Shown here one piece after another: positions 1 through 8,880 of a stretch of 64,000 nucleotides of DNA. The position numbers and the translations under genes were made by a program. This stretch comes from Brevibacterium oceani (GTDB taxonomy: Bacteria > Actinomycetota > Actinomycetes > Actinomycetales > Brevibacteriaceae). The stretch covers positions 186,001 through 250,000 of the forward strand of contig NZ_JABKDE010000007.1 of the NCBI RefSeq assembly GCF_013623835.1, given 5' to 3'. The notes under the pieces were generated by a model. That model worked only from the letters and a program-made list of their open reading frames with translations, did no database searches and was not told the DNA's origin. Each line of letters starts with the position of its first letter. The stretch's first letter is position 1.

Positions 1-1
1 C

Positions 2-856
2 GTGCAGCTCGGCGGCAGCGAAGAGATCAAGCAGAAGTACTTCCCGTCGGTGGCTGCGGGCGAAGCCGGGTTCTCCTACGGGCTGTCCGAACGCGAGGCC
101 GGCTCGGACACCGCCTCGATGAAGACTCGCGCCGTCCGTGACGGCGACGACTGGATCCTCAACGGAGTCAAGACCTGGATCACGAACGCCGGGGAATCCG
201 AGTATTACACGGTGATGGCAGTGACCGACCCCGATGGGGCCCGTGGGCGCAACATCTCCGCCTTCGTCGTGGAGAAATCCGATGAGGGGTTCACCTTCGG
301 CGAGAAGGAGCGCAAGCTCGGCATCAAGGGCTCGCCCACACGTGAGCTGCTCTTCGACAACGTCCGCCTGCCCGGGGACCGGATCGTCGGCGAGCCCGGG
401 GAGGGCCTCAAGATCGCCCTGCGCACGCTCGACCACACGCGTGTGACGATCGCTTCCCAGGCCGTCGGCATCGCCCAGGGTGCCCTCGACTACGCACTCA
501 ACTACGTCAAGGAGCGCCAGCAGTTCGGCAAGGCGATCGCTGAGAACCAGTCCATCCAGTTCATGCTCGCCGATATGGGCATGAAGCTCGAGGCCGCCCG
601 GCAGCTGACCTACACCGCCGCGGCCAAGAGCGAACGCGGCGATGACGACCTCACCTACTTCGGTGCCGCGGCGAAGGCCTTCGCCTCGGATGCGGCCATG
701 GAGATCGCCACCGACGCCGTCCAGCTGCTCGGCGGTGCCGGCTACGTCGTCGACCATCCCGTCGAGCGGATGATGCGCGATGCGAAGATCACCCAGATCT
801 ACGAAGGCACGAACCAGATCCAGCGCATGGTGATGGGGCGCAAACTGATTCGCTGA
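2..856 (+). CDS. Acyl-CoA dehydrogenase, C-terminal part (5' end outside window)
   Basis: FAD-dependent acyl-CoA dehydrogenase that introduces the alpha-beta double bond in acyl-CoA during fatty-acid or branched-chain oxidation. The visible 284 residues cover the middle beta domain (SEREAGSD, WITNAGE) and the C-terminal helical domain. The IYEGTNQIQR motif contains the usual catalytic glutamate and CoA-binding arginine region. The reading frame runs open into the left edge, so the N-terminal helical domain (roughly 100 residues) is outside the window. It lies upstream of an LCP gene, as fadE25 does in mycobacteria, so a FadE25-type enzyme is likely. Substrate range cannot be told from this fragment. 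Confidence 0.93.
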   Translation: MQLGGSEEIKQKYFPSVAAGEAGFSYGLSEREAGSDTASMKTRAVRDGDDWILNGVKTWITNAGESEYYTVMAVTDPDGARGRNISAFVVEKSDEGFTFGEKERKLGIKGSPTRELLFDNVRLPGDRIVGEPGEGLKIALRTLDHTRVTIASQAVGIAQGALDYALNYVKERQQFGKAIAENQSIQFMLADMGMKLEAARQLTYTAAAKSERGDDDLTYFGAAAKAFASDAAMEIATDAVQLLGGAGYVVDHPVERMMRDAKITQIYEGTNQIQRMVMGRKLIR

Positions 857-876
857 GACACGCATTCCGCCACGAT

Positions 877-920
877 GGGCACTGCGGCGCGTCCGATCCT
901 GACGACCCGCCGCAGTGCCC
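877..920 (+). terminator. Stem-loop terminator after acyl-CoA dehydrogenase
   Basis: A 13-bp perfect inverted repeat (GGGCACTGCGGCG at 877-889 with its complement at 908-920) encloses an 18-nt loop, 21 bp after the stop codon. There is no long T tract, as is usual in high-GC actinobacteria. The rest of the gap up to the LCP gene at 1183 shows no gene or clear promoter. Confidence 0.7.
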
Positions 921-1182
921 TTCTGTGTACCCACGGACGCGGCTGCCTGAGCCCCCGCACAGCGGTCGTCTGCTCGGCTGAGCCAGGGTGCGAGCGCCGT
1001 CTGTGAAGAATCGCACACGCGGCGAATCCGACATGCACGGCGCGGATGTGCGTCGATCCCGGGCCTGCAGGCGACACAATGGATGAACACAGTGGACTCT
1101 GAGCATCGTTTGGCACAGTTGTTCCGGTGATCATCAGGCCGCCGAAGGCCGTCGCGACCGCGGACGAGACGAAGGGAAGGCA

Positions 1183-2703
1183 GTGGCCGAAACGAGATAT
1201 GTGGACCCGATCCGCTACCCGTCGTATGCCTCACAGCCGACGCGGGACGTGCGGGCCTGGCTGCTGCTTCTGGTCACGGTCATCGTCCCCGGCGGGGTCC
1301 AGCTCCTGTTTCGCCGTCGCCGCTGGGCGCGCATCTCGCTGTCGATCACAGCCATCAGCTGGATCCTGGTGATCATCGCCGCAGTGATCGTCCTCCTCGA
1401 CAGGACGTTCCTCTTCACTCTCGGCACCAACCCGTTCATCCTCACGTTCCTCACGATCTGGATTCCGGTCATCGCGATCAATTGGGTCGTGTGCCTCTTC
1501 GATTCGCTGCGGAGGATCCGTCTCGTCACGATCTCCCAGCGCGCCCGCAGACGCTTCATCGCCGCCTTCTGCGCCCTCCTGCTCATCGTCGTCGGGCCGC
1601 TCGCGTGGGGGACGACGATGCTCAACTCCCAACGCGGCCTGATGAGCGACCTCTTCGCCTCAGGGAAGGCGCTCAAGCCCGTGGACGGGCGGTACAACAT
1701 CCTGCTGCTGGGCTCCGACGCAGGAAAGGGGCGCACGGGGATCCGACCGGACTCGCTGTCGCTGGTCTCCATCGACGCGAAGACCGGCAAATCGGTCATC
1801 ATCGGCCTGCCGCGGAATATGGAGAATGTGCCGTTCCCGGACGACTCCCCGCTGCACAGGCACTATCCGCAGGGCTTCAACTGCGGCGACGAATGTCTGC
1901 TCAACGCTGTCTTCCAGCAGGGCGAACAGCACAAGGACGAGTTCGAGGACCCGAAGACCGCGGGTGAACAGGCCACGATGGATGCGGTGTCGGCGACCAC
2001 GGGCCTCGAGGTCCAGTACTACGCGATGATCAATCTCAAGGGGTTCGAGAACCTCATCGACTCCCTCGGCGGAATCACCCTGGTCTCCGGCAAGCGCGTG
2101 CCGATCTCCTCGAAAGTCGATCCGACCACCGGTCAGCACGGTCCGGTGAAGGGGTGGATCGAGCCGGGCAAGCAGAAGCTCGACGGCTTCCACGCGCTGT
2201 GGTTCGCCCGCTCGCGTGAGTTCGCCAGCGACTACGAGCGTATGGTGCGTCAGCGCTGCGTGCAGACGGCGATGGTCAAACAGCTCGATCCCTCAACGGT
2301 GCTCACCCGCTATCAGGCCATCGCGAAGGCGACCCCTGGGGCCGTCTCGACGGACATTCCGTCCTCGCAGGTCGACTCCTTCGTCGACCTCGCTCTCAAG
2401 GTGAAGTCGCAGAAGATCGAGTCCGTCGATCTCACTCCGCCGCGGATCACTCCGTCGAATCCTGACATCGATGTGGCGCATCAGCTCGTAGCCGATAAGA
2501 TCGAGGAAGCATCCAAGTCCTCCGATCAGGACAAGGGTGCGCTCTCGACACCGGGAGGCGGGAAGTCGGCCGCCGCCGGAGTCGATGCGGGACTCGAACC
2601 GGACTCCGATTCAGATCCGCAGCTGCTGGCGCAGAGCGCCGGCGGATCCTCGGCTGACAGCGGCGACGAAGCCGACGCGAAGGCGATCTGCTACGTGCCC
2701 TGA
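1183..2703 (+). CDS. LytR-CpsA-Psr (LCP) family cell-wall glycopolymer ligase
   Basis: LCP proteins transfer lipid-linked glycopolymers (arabinogalactan or teichoic-acid-type chains) onto peptidoglycan at the outer face of the membrane. The 506-residue protein begins with about four membrane segments (roughly residues 25-45, 50-80, 85-112 and 128-150). The extracellular LCP domain follows, with the NILLLGSDAGKGRTG region and the conserved arginine-rich IGLPRNM motif, and the C-terminal tail is acidic and Ser-rich. LCP proteins usually have a single N-terminal membrane helix; the four-helix N-terminus resembles the longer actinobacterial subclass. The GTG start is chosen because GAAGGGAAGG lies just upstream at 1171-1180. 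The neighbouring hydrolase gene fits an envelope role. Confidence 0.88.
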   Translation: MAETRYVDPIRYPSYASQPTRDVRAWLLLLVTVIVPGGVQLLFRRRRWARISLSITAISWILVIIAAVIVLLDRTFLFTLGTNPFILTFLTIWIPVIAINWVVCLFDSLRRIRLVTISQRARRRFIAAFCALLLIVVGPLAWGTTMLNSQRGLMSDLFASGKALKPVDGRYNILLLGSDAGKGRTGIRPDSLSLVSIDAKTGKSVIIGLPRNMENVPFPDDSPLHRHYPQGFNCGDECLLNAVFQQGEQHKDEFEDPKTAGEQATMDAVSATTGLEVQYYAMINLKGFENLIDSLGGITLVSGKRVPISSKVDPTTGQHGPVKGWIEPGKQKLDGFHALWFARSREFASDYERMVRQRCVQTAMVKQLDPSTVLTRYQAIAKATPGAVSTDIPSSQVDSFVDLALKVKSQKIESVDLTPPRITPSNPDIDVAHQLVADKIEEASKSSDQDKGALSTPGGGKSAAAGVDAGLEPDSDSDPQLLAQSAGGSSADSGDEADAKAICYVP

Positions 2704-2897
2704 GACAGAGGACGCGCGGTCGGTCAGGCTCGACGATGACCGAAACCGGTCTGGCGATGAGTCTTCCGGGAAAAACTTTTGCTCGGTGTGTCCCTTGCCA
2801 ATACTGGGAACCACAACGGTGTAACTAGAATATTCCTGCCTGTGGCTAGTCTGACACGCCGAAAATGTGTAACAATTTTGAGATGTTGGGGTTGCCC

Positions 2898-2914
2898 ACC
2901 GTTCTGCCAACGGT
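2898..2914 (+). promoter_or_regulatory. Small hairpin in the leader of the cell-wall hydrolase gene
   Basis: ACCGTT-CTGCC-AACGGT forms a perfect 6-bp stem about 55 nt before the start of the hydrolase gene. The 264-bp gap is less GC-rich than its surroundings and contains a TAGAAT box at 2826-2831 that could be a -10 element. The leader of such genes is often a cyclic-di-AMP riboswitch in other actinobacteria, but I do not see its conserved core here. Confidence 0.3.
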
Positions 2915-2967
2915 GAAGGGGACCTCGAGGCCTGAACTTCCCTGTCTTCCTCGAAAAGGCTGTAACG

Positions 2968-5727
2968 ATGAAATATCTATTGCCCACTGTCGCGGGCTGC
3001 GCATCTGTCGCACTCGTCGGCACCTTGGCGGTCACGGCGCCGGCGGCCTTCGCGGCCACCTCGTCGCCCGAAGTGTCCAAAGAGGAGCTCGACGTCAGCA
3101 AGGACGGACTCGACGTCCCCGGCGCCCGCGATTCCAGTGATTCCACCGCCACCGCCGCCAACCAGAGCGCCACGAGCAATCTGCCGAACATCTTCAAGTC
3201 GCAGACCGCTCTCGCCTCGGCCAAGGTGCCCGATGTCGTCAATGCCTCCGCCACGGCTGCGACCGGCACGGTCAACAACGTCTCGGCCGGGCTGACGTCC
3301 GGCTCGGACGAGACCGAGCCCTCGGAATCCTCAGCTCCCTCCGATGCGGAGCAGTCGCCCGCCGAGGATGAGAAGACCGAGGATCCGTCGACGTCCGAGG
3401 ACGAGAAGTCCGACGACGAAGGGGCGAAGGACGAGAAGTCCGACGACGAGGACATCTCCGGTTCGGTCCGGCAGAAGACCGAGGACGGTGTGAACATCGC
3501 GCTGATCTCGGACGTCCTCGACGTTCCGACGAACAATCCGAGCCTCGTCGGCTTCACCTTCTCCGAAGCGAAGTCCAACATCCGCATCCAGGTCCGCATC
3601 AAGCACGGGTCCGATTGGGGAAGCTGGGACACACTCGATGAGGAGCAGCAGGAAGAAGCGCAGAACAACGGCTCCGAACCGATGACGGTGACGAACGCTT
3701 CGGGTGTGCAGATGCGCATCCTCGGCGATTCCGCACCGAGCGATGCGGAGCTCGTGCTCGTCGATCCCAAGCGCGACGCCGGGGACTCCCAAGCGGTGTC
3801 CGAGAACGCTCCCGTCGAGCTCGATCAGCAGTCTTCGGACGCTTCCGAGGACGCCTCAGAGGCTGCGACCGATGAGTCGACCGACGCCGAGGCGGCCTCC
3901 GCCGACAACGTGTCCGCCGCTCAGGGGGCGACCGTGTCCAACCAGAACTATGTTCCCGGATCGTCCTCGGTCTCGACCGTGGCGAAGAAGGTCTCGAAGC
4001 CGAAGATCGGCTCGCGCAGCTCCTGGGGAGCGAAGGCCTACCGGGGCAGCCCGGACTACGCGAGCGGCATCAAGCAGGCCGTCGTCCACCACACCTCGGG
4101 CTCGAACAGCTACTCTGCAGAGGACGTCCCCGGCATCATCCGTGGTATCCAGGCATACCACCAGGATGGACGCGGCTGGAACGACATCGGCTACAACGTC
4201 GTCGCAGACAAGTACGGGCGTCTCTGGCAGGCTCGCGGCGGAGATGTCTCGAAGGCTGTCATCGGCGCACACGTGCAGGGGCACAACACCGGTACCTTCG
4301 GCATCTCCGTGCTGGGCACCTACAACAGTGCGGCACCGCCGAAGAAGACCCGCGACGCCGTCGCCTCGGCGATCGCCTGGAAGTTCTCCATCAACGGAAT
4401 CTCGAAGGCGACGAAGTCGAACCTGGTCGGACACCGCGACCTGGGGCAGACCGACTGCCCGGGCGATGCCTTCTACGCGAAGCTTCCCGAGGTCCGTTCG
4501 ACGGTCAACTCCATCCTCAAGACCGGCGAGCAGCCCAGCGACAGCAAGGACGACTCCAAGAAGAAGGACGACGACAAGAAGACCGAGAAGCCGAAGGCAA
4601 AGACCTCGATCGAGAAGTACGCCGAGAAGAACAAGCTCGGCAAGGCTCTCGGCAAGGAGTACTCGGTCAAGGGCATTTCGGGTGCCAAGGCTCAGAAGTT
4701 CGAAAAGGGTGTCGTCTACTGGTCCAAGAAGACCGGAGCGTACCACCTGTCCGGAGCGATCGCGTCGTCGTACAAGGGCGACGCGGTCACCGACTTGGGG
4801 CTGCCCACCTCTGCGGAGAAGGGCGGTCTCAAGGGCGGGGGCGCTGCACAGCGCTTCGAAAAGGGCTCGATCTACTGGTCCAAGGCCACCGGCGCCCACT
4901 ACACCACGGGCGTGATCATGAAGTACTGGGGTGACAAGGGGACCGTGAAGGGTCATCTGGGTTACCCCAAGTCCGACGTGGTCTACAAGAACGGCCGCGG
5001 CGAGCAGCTCTTCGAAGGAGCACGCCTGGTCTGGGCCGAAGGCTACGGAACCACCGAGTTCTCCCCGAAGGGAAAGATCGCCGGTGGAGTGACCGACGAC
5101 AACCGTCCGGGAGACGACTCCACCGATGGCAAGTCGCCTGCAGACTCCGGGGAAGGTGCTGCAGACGACAAGTCCAAGGACGACTCCAAGAAGAAGGACG
5201 ACTCCAAGAAAGACGACAAGTCCAAGGACGACTCCAAGAAGAAGGACGACTCCAAGAAAGACGACAAGTCCAAGGACGACTCCAAGAAGAAAGACGACTC
5301 CAAAAAGGACGACAAGTCCAAGAAGGATGACTCCAATAAGAAGGACAAGCCGACCAAGGCTGAGAAGATCGCTGCTCAGCGTTCGTCCATCGTCAAGGAC
5401 GCGAAGTCCCACCTCGGCGTGAAGTACGTCTGGGGCGGAACCTCGCCGACGAGCGGCTGGGACTGCTCGGGCTTCACCCAGTACGTCTACGGCAAGAACG
5501 GCATCAAGCTGCCGCGCACGACGAGCCAGCAGCGCTACGCCGGCAAGGAGATCTCCATCAAGGACGCCAAAGCCGGCGACCTGATCTGGATCCCCGGTCA
5601 CATCGGAATCATCTCCGAGACCAAGGGTCAGATGTACGATGCGGGATCGACCCGGACGAACACCACGAAGCGCAGCTACAGCTGGATGCTCAGCCGCGGC
5701 GCGAAGGTCATCCGCGTCGTCGGCTGA
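2968..5727 (+). CDS. Secreted two-domain peptidoglycan hydrolase (amidase + LGFP repeats + NlpC/P60)
   Basis: A 919-residue exported protein. Residues 1-29 form a signal peptide (cleavage near APAAFA). An acidic Ser/Glu-rich region and a beta-rich segment follow, then an Amidase_2/PGRP domain at about 345-515. This domain has the likely zinc ligands in VVHHTSG, VGHRDLG and TDCPG and should cut the MurNAc-L-Ala bond. LGFP repeats at about 550-700 (LGKEYS, LGLPTS, LGYPKS) are cell-wall-binding modules found in corynebacterial and related proteins. A Lys/Asp/Ser repeat linker at about 733-793 leads to an NlpC/P60 domain (WDCSGFTQYVYG, GHIGIIS) with intact catalytic Cys and His, expected to cut within stem peptides. 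ATG is preceded by AAAAGG at 2954-2959. Both catalytic domains look active. Confidence 0.92.
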   Translation: MKYLLPTVAGCASVALVGTLAVTAPAAFAATSSPEVSKEELDVSKDGLDVPGARDSSDSTATAANQSATSNLPNIFKSQTALASAKVPDVVNASATAATGTVNNVSAGLTSGSDETEPSESSAPSDAEQSPAEDEKTEDPSTSEDEKSDDEGAKDEKSDDEDISGSVRQKTEDGVNIALISDVLDVPTNNPSLVGFTFSEAKSNIRIQVRIKHGSDWGSWDTLDEEQQEEAQNNGSEPMTVTNASGVQMRILGDSAPSDAELVLVDPKRDAGDSQAVSENAPVELDQQSSDASEDASEAATDESTDAEAASADNVSAAQGATVSNQNYVPGSSSVSTVAKKVSKPKIGSRSSWGAKAYRGSPDYASGIKQAVVHHTSGSNSYSAEDVPGIIRGIQAYHQDGRGWNDIGYNVVADKYGRLWQARGGDVSKAVIGAHVQGHNTGTFGISVLGTYNSAAPPKKTRDAVASAIAWKFSINGISKATKSNLVGHRDLGQTDCPGDAFYAKLPEVRSTVNSILKTGEQPSDSKDDSKKKDDDKKTEKPKAKTSIEKYAEKNKLGKALGKEYSVKGISGAKAQKFEKGVVYWSKKTGAYHLSGAIASSYKGDAVTDLGLPTSAEKGGLKGGGAAQRFEKGSIYWSKATGAHYTTGVIMKYWGDKGTVKGHLGYPKSDVVYKNGRGEQLFEGARLVWAEGYGTTEFSPKGKIAGGVTDDNRPGDDSTDGKSPADSGEGAADDKSKDDSKKKDDSKKDDKSKDDSKKKDDSKKDDKSKDDSKKKDDSKKDDKSKKDDSNKKDKPTKAEKIAAQRSSIVKDAKSHLGVKYVWGGTSPTSGWDCSGFTQYVYGKNGIKLPRTTSQQRYAGKEISIKDAKAGDLIWIPGHIGIISETKGQMYDAGSTRTNTTKRSYSWMLSRGAKVIRVVG
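5164..5346 (+). repeat. 48-bp in-frame tandem repeat encoding a charged linker
   Basis: Three near-identical 48-bp units (5164-5211, 5212-5259, 5260-5307) and a partial fourth unit encode the 16-residue unit DDKSKDDSKKKDDSKK. The repeat joins the LGFP region to the NlpC/P60 domain. Copies differ by only a few silent changes, so the array is young and could expand or contract by slippage or recombination. Confidence 0.9.
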
Positions 5728-5764
5728 CCAGCCGCTTCGACGGACAGAGTCACAGCGCCTGAAC

Positions 5765-5813
5765 GACAGTGCCCCGTCGGGATCCGAATACGGATCTCCG
5801 GCGGGGCACTGTC
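5765..5813 (+). terminator. Stem-loop terminator after hydrolase gene
   Basis: A 12-bp outer stem (GACAGTGCCCCG at 5765-5776 with its complement at 5802-5813) encloses a second stem (GATCCG-AATA-CGGATC). It lies 37 bp after the stop codon and is followed by a pyrimidine-rich stretch. Confidence 0.75.
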
Positions 5814-6012
5814 GGGTTCTCCTCCTTTCCTCTTCCCTCCTGCTGCAGACGATCCCGCATCGTCGCAGGTGGTAGGCGGTGAATAGTATGTGACTTCGTC
5901 TGAACAGTGAGTGAAGTGGATGTCGGCGCCGAAGCGTGAGGGCTATCGTGGACAGTGCACGCCCGGACTCGCCGAGCGTCGTTCCTACGATCCGACCAAG
6001 GGGGCCAGAACA

Positions 6013-7347
6013 GTGCATCGTCTGCACAATACGGTCAAGAACTTCGACTGGGGCAGCACGGACGCGATTCCCGCGATTCTCGGCGCCGTCCCCGACGGCA
6101 CTCCCTGCGCGGAACTCTGGCTCGGCGCCCACCCGATGAGCCCCTCTCAACTCGACCTCGCCGAGGAACGGACGACAGCCGCACGCAGACGCAGCGGCCG
6201 ACTCGCCGATTCGGCATCCGGCAGCCCGACCGCCACCGCCGGGACCGCCACCGAAACGGGAACACGACCGGGACCCAACCTCATCGAATACCTCGCAGGT
6301 GATCCCCACGGTCTGCTCGGCCGGGACTCGGTCGACGCGTTCGGTCCGCGCCTGCCGTTCCTGCTCAAGGTCCTCTCGGCCAGCAAGGCGCTGTCGATCC
6401 AGGTCCACCCGAACCGCGAACAGGCAGCAACCGGCTTCGCACGCGAAGAGACGGCAGGACCGGCCCTCGACGCACCAGATCGCAACTACAAGGACGCCTC
6501 GGCGAAACCCGAACTCATCTATGCTCTGACCGATTTCCACGCACTCACGGGATTCCGGCCCCGCAAGGCCGTGCGCGCGACGTTCGAGCGGATGCTCTCG
6601 CAGCCGCTGACGCCGCCTTCGCTGGACTTCCTCGGTTCCGTCATCGGTGCCCTGAAGACTCTGAGCGAGACGAAGGCGCTTTCACGCACTGTCGAGCTGC
6701 TGCTCGCCGATCCGCGAGCTGCGGGCCTCGTCGACGAGGTGGCCGCACACGGAATCGACGAAGTGCCGTCCGGGCACCCCAGCCGCCGGGGCAGCGCTGT
6801 CGACCCGGCGCAGACGTTCTGCGAACTCGTCGACGACTATCCGCACGATCCGGGTGTCCTCGTCGGTCTCATGCTCAACCGGGTGCATCTGCAGCCGGGC
6901 GAGTCACTGACGATGGAGGCCGGTGTCCTCCACGCGTACCTCTTCGGCACGGGCATCGAGATCATGGCCTCGAGCGACAACGTCCTGCGCGGTGGCCTGA
7001 CCTCGAAACACGTCGACATCGCTGAACTGTCGAAGGTCGCCGACTTCCGTGCAGGAATGCCGCGCATGGTCGAACCCGACCACTCCGGGGTCCTGCGGGG
7101 TGCCACCGACGACTTCGCCCTCCAGGTGCTGCGCTGCCCGCGCCTGCAGAGCCTCGCGCGCAGGGGAGCGGCGATCGCGCTGTGCACCTCCGGGACGATC
7201 ACGCTGACCTCACTCGGGTCGACCGTGACCCTCGAGCGCGGAGAGAGCGTGTTCATCTCGGCCAACGAGCCGACGGCGACGGCAGACGGTCACGGAGACC
7301 TCTTCGTCGCAACCACAGGCCTGGAACCGGCAGCACCTCTCGTCTGA
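6013..7347 (+). CDS. manA: Mannose-6-phosphate isomerase, class I
   Basis: Zinc enzyme interconverting fructose-6-phosphate and mannose-6-phosphate, feeding GDP-mannose and mannosylated envelope molecules. The 444-residue protein has the family's start (HNTVKNFDWGS), the metal-site motifs SIQVHPN and KPELIYAL, and the cupin segment EAGVLHAYLFGTGIEIM. GTG at 6013 is preferred over the upstream in-frame GTG at 5911, because AAGGGGG lies at 5999-6005 and homologues begin at this point. An insertion rich in Ala, Thr and Arg at about residues 52-90 is longer than in most homologues. A phosphomannomutase at 16944 supplies the next step. Confidence 0.93.
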   Translation: MHRLHNTVKNFDWGSTDAIPAILGAVPDGTPCAELWLGAHPMSPSQLDLAEERTTAARRRSGRLADSASGSPTATAGTATETGTRPGPNLIEYLAGDPHGLLGRDSVDAFGPRLPFLLKVLSASKALSIQVHPNREQAATGFAREETAGPALDAPDRNYKDASAKPELIYALTDFHALTGFRPRKAVRATFERMLSQPLTPPSLDFLGSVIGALKTLSETKALSRTVELLLADPRAAGLVDEVAAHGIDEVPSGHPSRRGSAVDPAQTFCELVDDYPHDPGVLVGLMLNRVHLQPGESLTMEAGVLHAYLFGTGIEIMASSDNVLRGGLTSKHVDIAELSKVADFRAGMPRMVEPDHSGVLRGATDDFALQVLRCPRLQSLARRGAAIALCTSGTITLTSLGSTVTLERGESVFISANEPTATADGHGDLFVATTGLEPAAPLV

Positions 7348-7369
7348 CGACGACCGCCGCGCCGTGAAC

Positions 7370-7415
7370 GACGAAGCGGGCCAAGCCTCCGATCGGAGAC
7401 CCGGCCCGCTTCGTC
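7370..7415. terminator. Bidirectional stem-loop between manA and the CoA-transferase genes
   Basis: A 13-bp perfect inverted repeat (GACGAAGCGGGCC at 7370-7382, complement at 7403-7415) contains a smaller palindrome, CTCCGATCGGAG. It sits between two convergent genes and can serve both strands. Confidence 0.75.
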
Positions 7416-7434
7416 ATCCGCGGTGGGAGCAGCC

Positions 7435-8097
7435 TCAGGCGGCGACGTCGACGGTGGGCACGTCGGCAGGGACGACCACCTCGGCGCCGGTCTTCTCCTT
7501 GACTTCGTCCACCGTGACTCCGGGGGCGAGCTCGACGAGGGTGAAGGAGTCACCGGTGACGTCGAGGACGGCGATGTCGGTGATGATGCGGCTGACCACG
7601 GCCTCGCCGGTCAGGGGCAGGTCACAGGTATTCAGCAGCTTGTGCGAGCCGTCCTTGGCCACATGATCCATGATCACGATGACGCGCTTTGCGCCGTGGA
7701 CGAGGTCCATCGCCCCGCCCATGCCCTTGACCATCTTGCCGGGGATCATCCAGTTCGCGATGTCGCCGTTGACCGCCACCTGCATGGCACCGAGGATCGC
7801 GGCATCGACCTTGCCACCGCGGATCATGCCGAAGCTCGCGGCGGAATCGAAGTAGGAGGCGCCAGGGAGCATTGTGACGATCTCCTTGCCGGCGTTGATG
7901 AGGTCGGGGTCGATCTCATCCTCGGTCGGGTAGGGGCCGACGCCGAGCAGACCGTTCTCGGACTGGAGCACGAGGTCGACGCCTTCGGGCAGGAAGTTCG
8001 GCACGAGGGTGGGCATGCCGATGCCGAGGTTGACGTAGCTGCCGTCTTCGAGTTCCTGGGCAGCGCGGGCCGCCATCTGATTTCTTGTCAATGACAT
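7435..8097 (-). CDS. 3-oxoacid CoA-transferase, subunit B
   Basis: Beta subunit of a succinyl-CoA:3-oxoacid (or 3-oxoadipate) CoA-transferase, which moves CoA from succinyl-CoA to a 3-oxoacid. The 220-residue protein carries the [10 protein letters not shown] motif, whose glutamate forms the acyl-CoA intermediate in this family, and the LGIGMPTLV start typical of B subunits. It follows the A subunit by 12 bp in the same direction, so the two form an operon. Sequence alone does not separate ketone-body SCOT from beta-ketoadipate PcaJ; no aromatic-degradation genes are nearby, so the 3-oxoacid role is slightly favoured. Confidence 0.9.
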   Translation of the reverse strand: MSLTRNQMAARAAQELEDGSYVNLGIGMPTLVPNFLPEGVDLVLQSENGLLGVGPYPTEDEIDPDLINAGKEIVTMLPGASYFDSAASFGMIRGGKVDAAILGAMQVAVNGDIANWMIPGKMVKGMGGAMDLVHGAKRVIVIMDHVAKDGSHKLLNTCDLPLTGEAVVSRIITDIAVLDVTGDSFTLVELAPGVTVDEVKEKTGAEVVVPADVPTVDVAA

Positions 8098-8109
8098 AAC
8101 TTGCTCTCC

Positions 8110-8880
8110 TCAGGCTTCTCGGACGGTGCGCTTCTCGATGGGCTTGTCGGCCACCTGCTCCGCCGTCAGCGGGACCACGCGGTGAACGAAGATGCCCGGG
8201 ACGTGGACGTCATCGGGATCGATCTCGCCGGGCTCGACGAGCTTCTCGACCTCGGCGATGGTGATCCGGGCCGACTGCGCGGCCGGAGGATTGAAGTTCC
8301 TGGCCGAAGAGTGGAAGACGAGGTTGCCGTGACGGTCGCCGACGGCGGCGCGAACCAGGGCGTAGTCGGGAGCCAACGACTTCTCGAGGACGTATTCCTT
8401 CTCCTCGCCGAAGGTGTCGAAGACCTTCGTCTCCTTGGCGGGGGATTCCTTGACGACGTTGCCGTCGGAATCGTACTTCCAGGGCATTCCGCCCTCGGCG
8501 ACCTGGGTGCCGGCGCCGGTGATGGTGTAGAACGCAGGGATTCCCGCACCGCCGGCGCGCATCTTCTCCGCCAGCGTGCCCTGCGGGGTGAGTTCGACCT
8601 CGAGTTCGCCGGAGAGGTACTGCCGGGCGAATTCCTTGTTCTCACCCACGTACGAGGCGATGATGCGACGAAGTCGACCGTCGGCGAGCAGAATGCCGAG
8701 GCCGCGTCCGTCGACACCGGCGTTGTTCGAGATCACTTCGAGGTCTGTGGCCCCTTGGTCCTGGAGCGCCCGGATGAGGAATTCCGGTACGCCCACGACA
8801 CCGAAGCCGCCCACGGCGATCGATGATCCATCTGCAATGTCGGCCACCGCTTCAGCGGGGGAATCAACTACTTTGTCCAT
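8110..8880 (-). CDS. 3-oxoacid CoA-transferase, subunit A
   Basis: Alpha subunit partner of the gene downstream. The 256-residue protein has the CoA-transferase family I features: GGFGVVGVPE near residues 23-32, an SNNAG segment, the glycine-rich GTLAEKMRAGGAGIPAF stretch and the late RNFNPP motif. Full length for this family. Its start overlaps the end of the TIGR03089 gene by 13 bp, which suggests translational coupling in one transcript of at least three genes. Confidence 0.9.
   Translation of the reverse strand: MDKVVDSPAEAVADIADGSSIAVGGFGVVGVPEFLIRALQDQGATDLEVISNNAGVDGRGLGILLADGRLRRIIASYVGENKEFARQYLSGELEVELTPQGTLAEKMRAGGAGIPAFYTITGAGTQVAEGGMPWKYDSDGNVVKESPAKETKVFDTFGEEKEYVLEKSLAPDYALVRAAVGDRHGNLVFHSSARNFNPPAAQSARITIAEVEKLVEPGEIDPDDVHVPGIFVHRVVPLTAEQVADKPIEKRTVREA

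Noticed and set aside
2704..2967. Cyclic-di-AMP (ydaO-type) riboswitch upstream of the hydrolase gene
   Set aside because: Such genes often have one in actinobacteria, but I cannot find the two-fold conserved core; a covariance-model search would decide.
5164..5346. Possible CRISPR array
   Set aside because: The repeats are contiguous, in frame and without spacers; they encode a protein linker.
5911..6012. Earlier in-frame start for manA
   Set aside because: No ribosome-binding site, and homologues begin at the HNTVKNFDWGS segment; GTG at 6013 has a good site.
3856..6540. Very long minus-strand open frame opposite the hydrolase and manA
   Set aside because: It is low in plausible domains and mirrors the codon pattern of the plus-strand genes, which have clear signal peptide and catalytic motifs. 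High GC creates such antisense frames.
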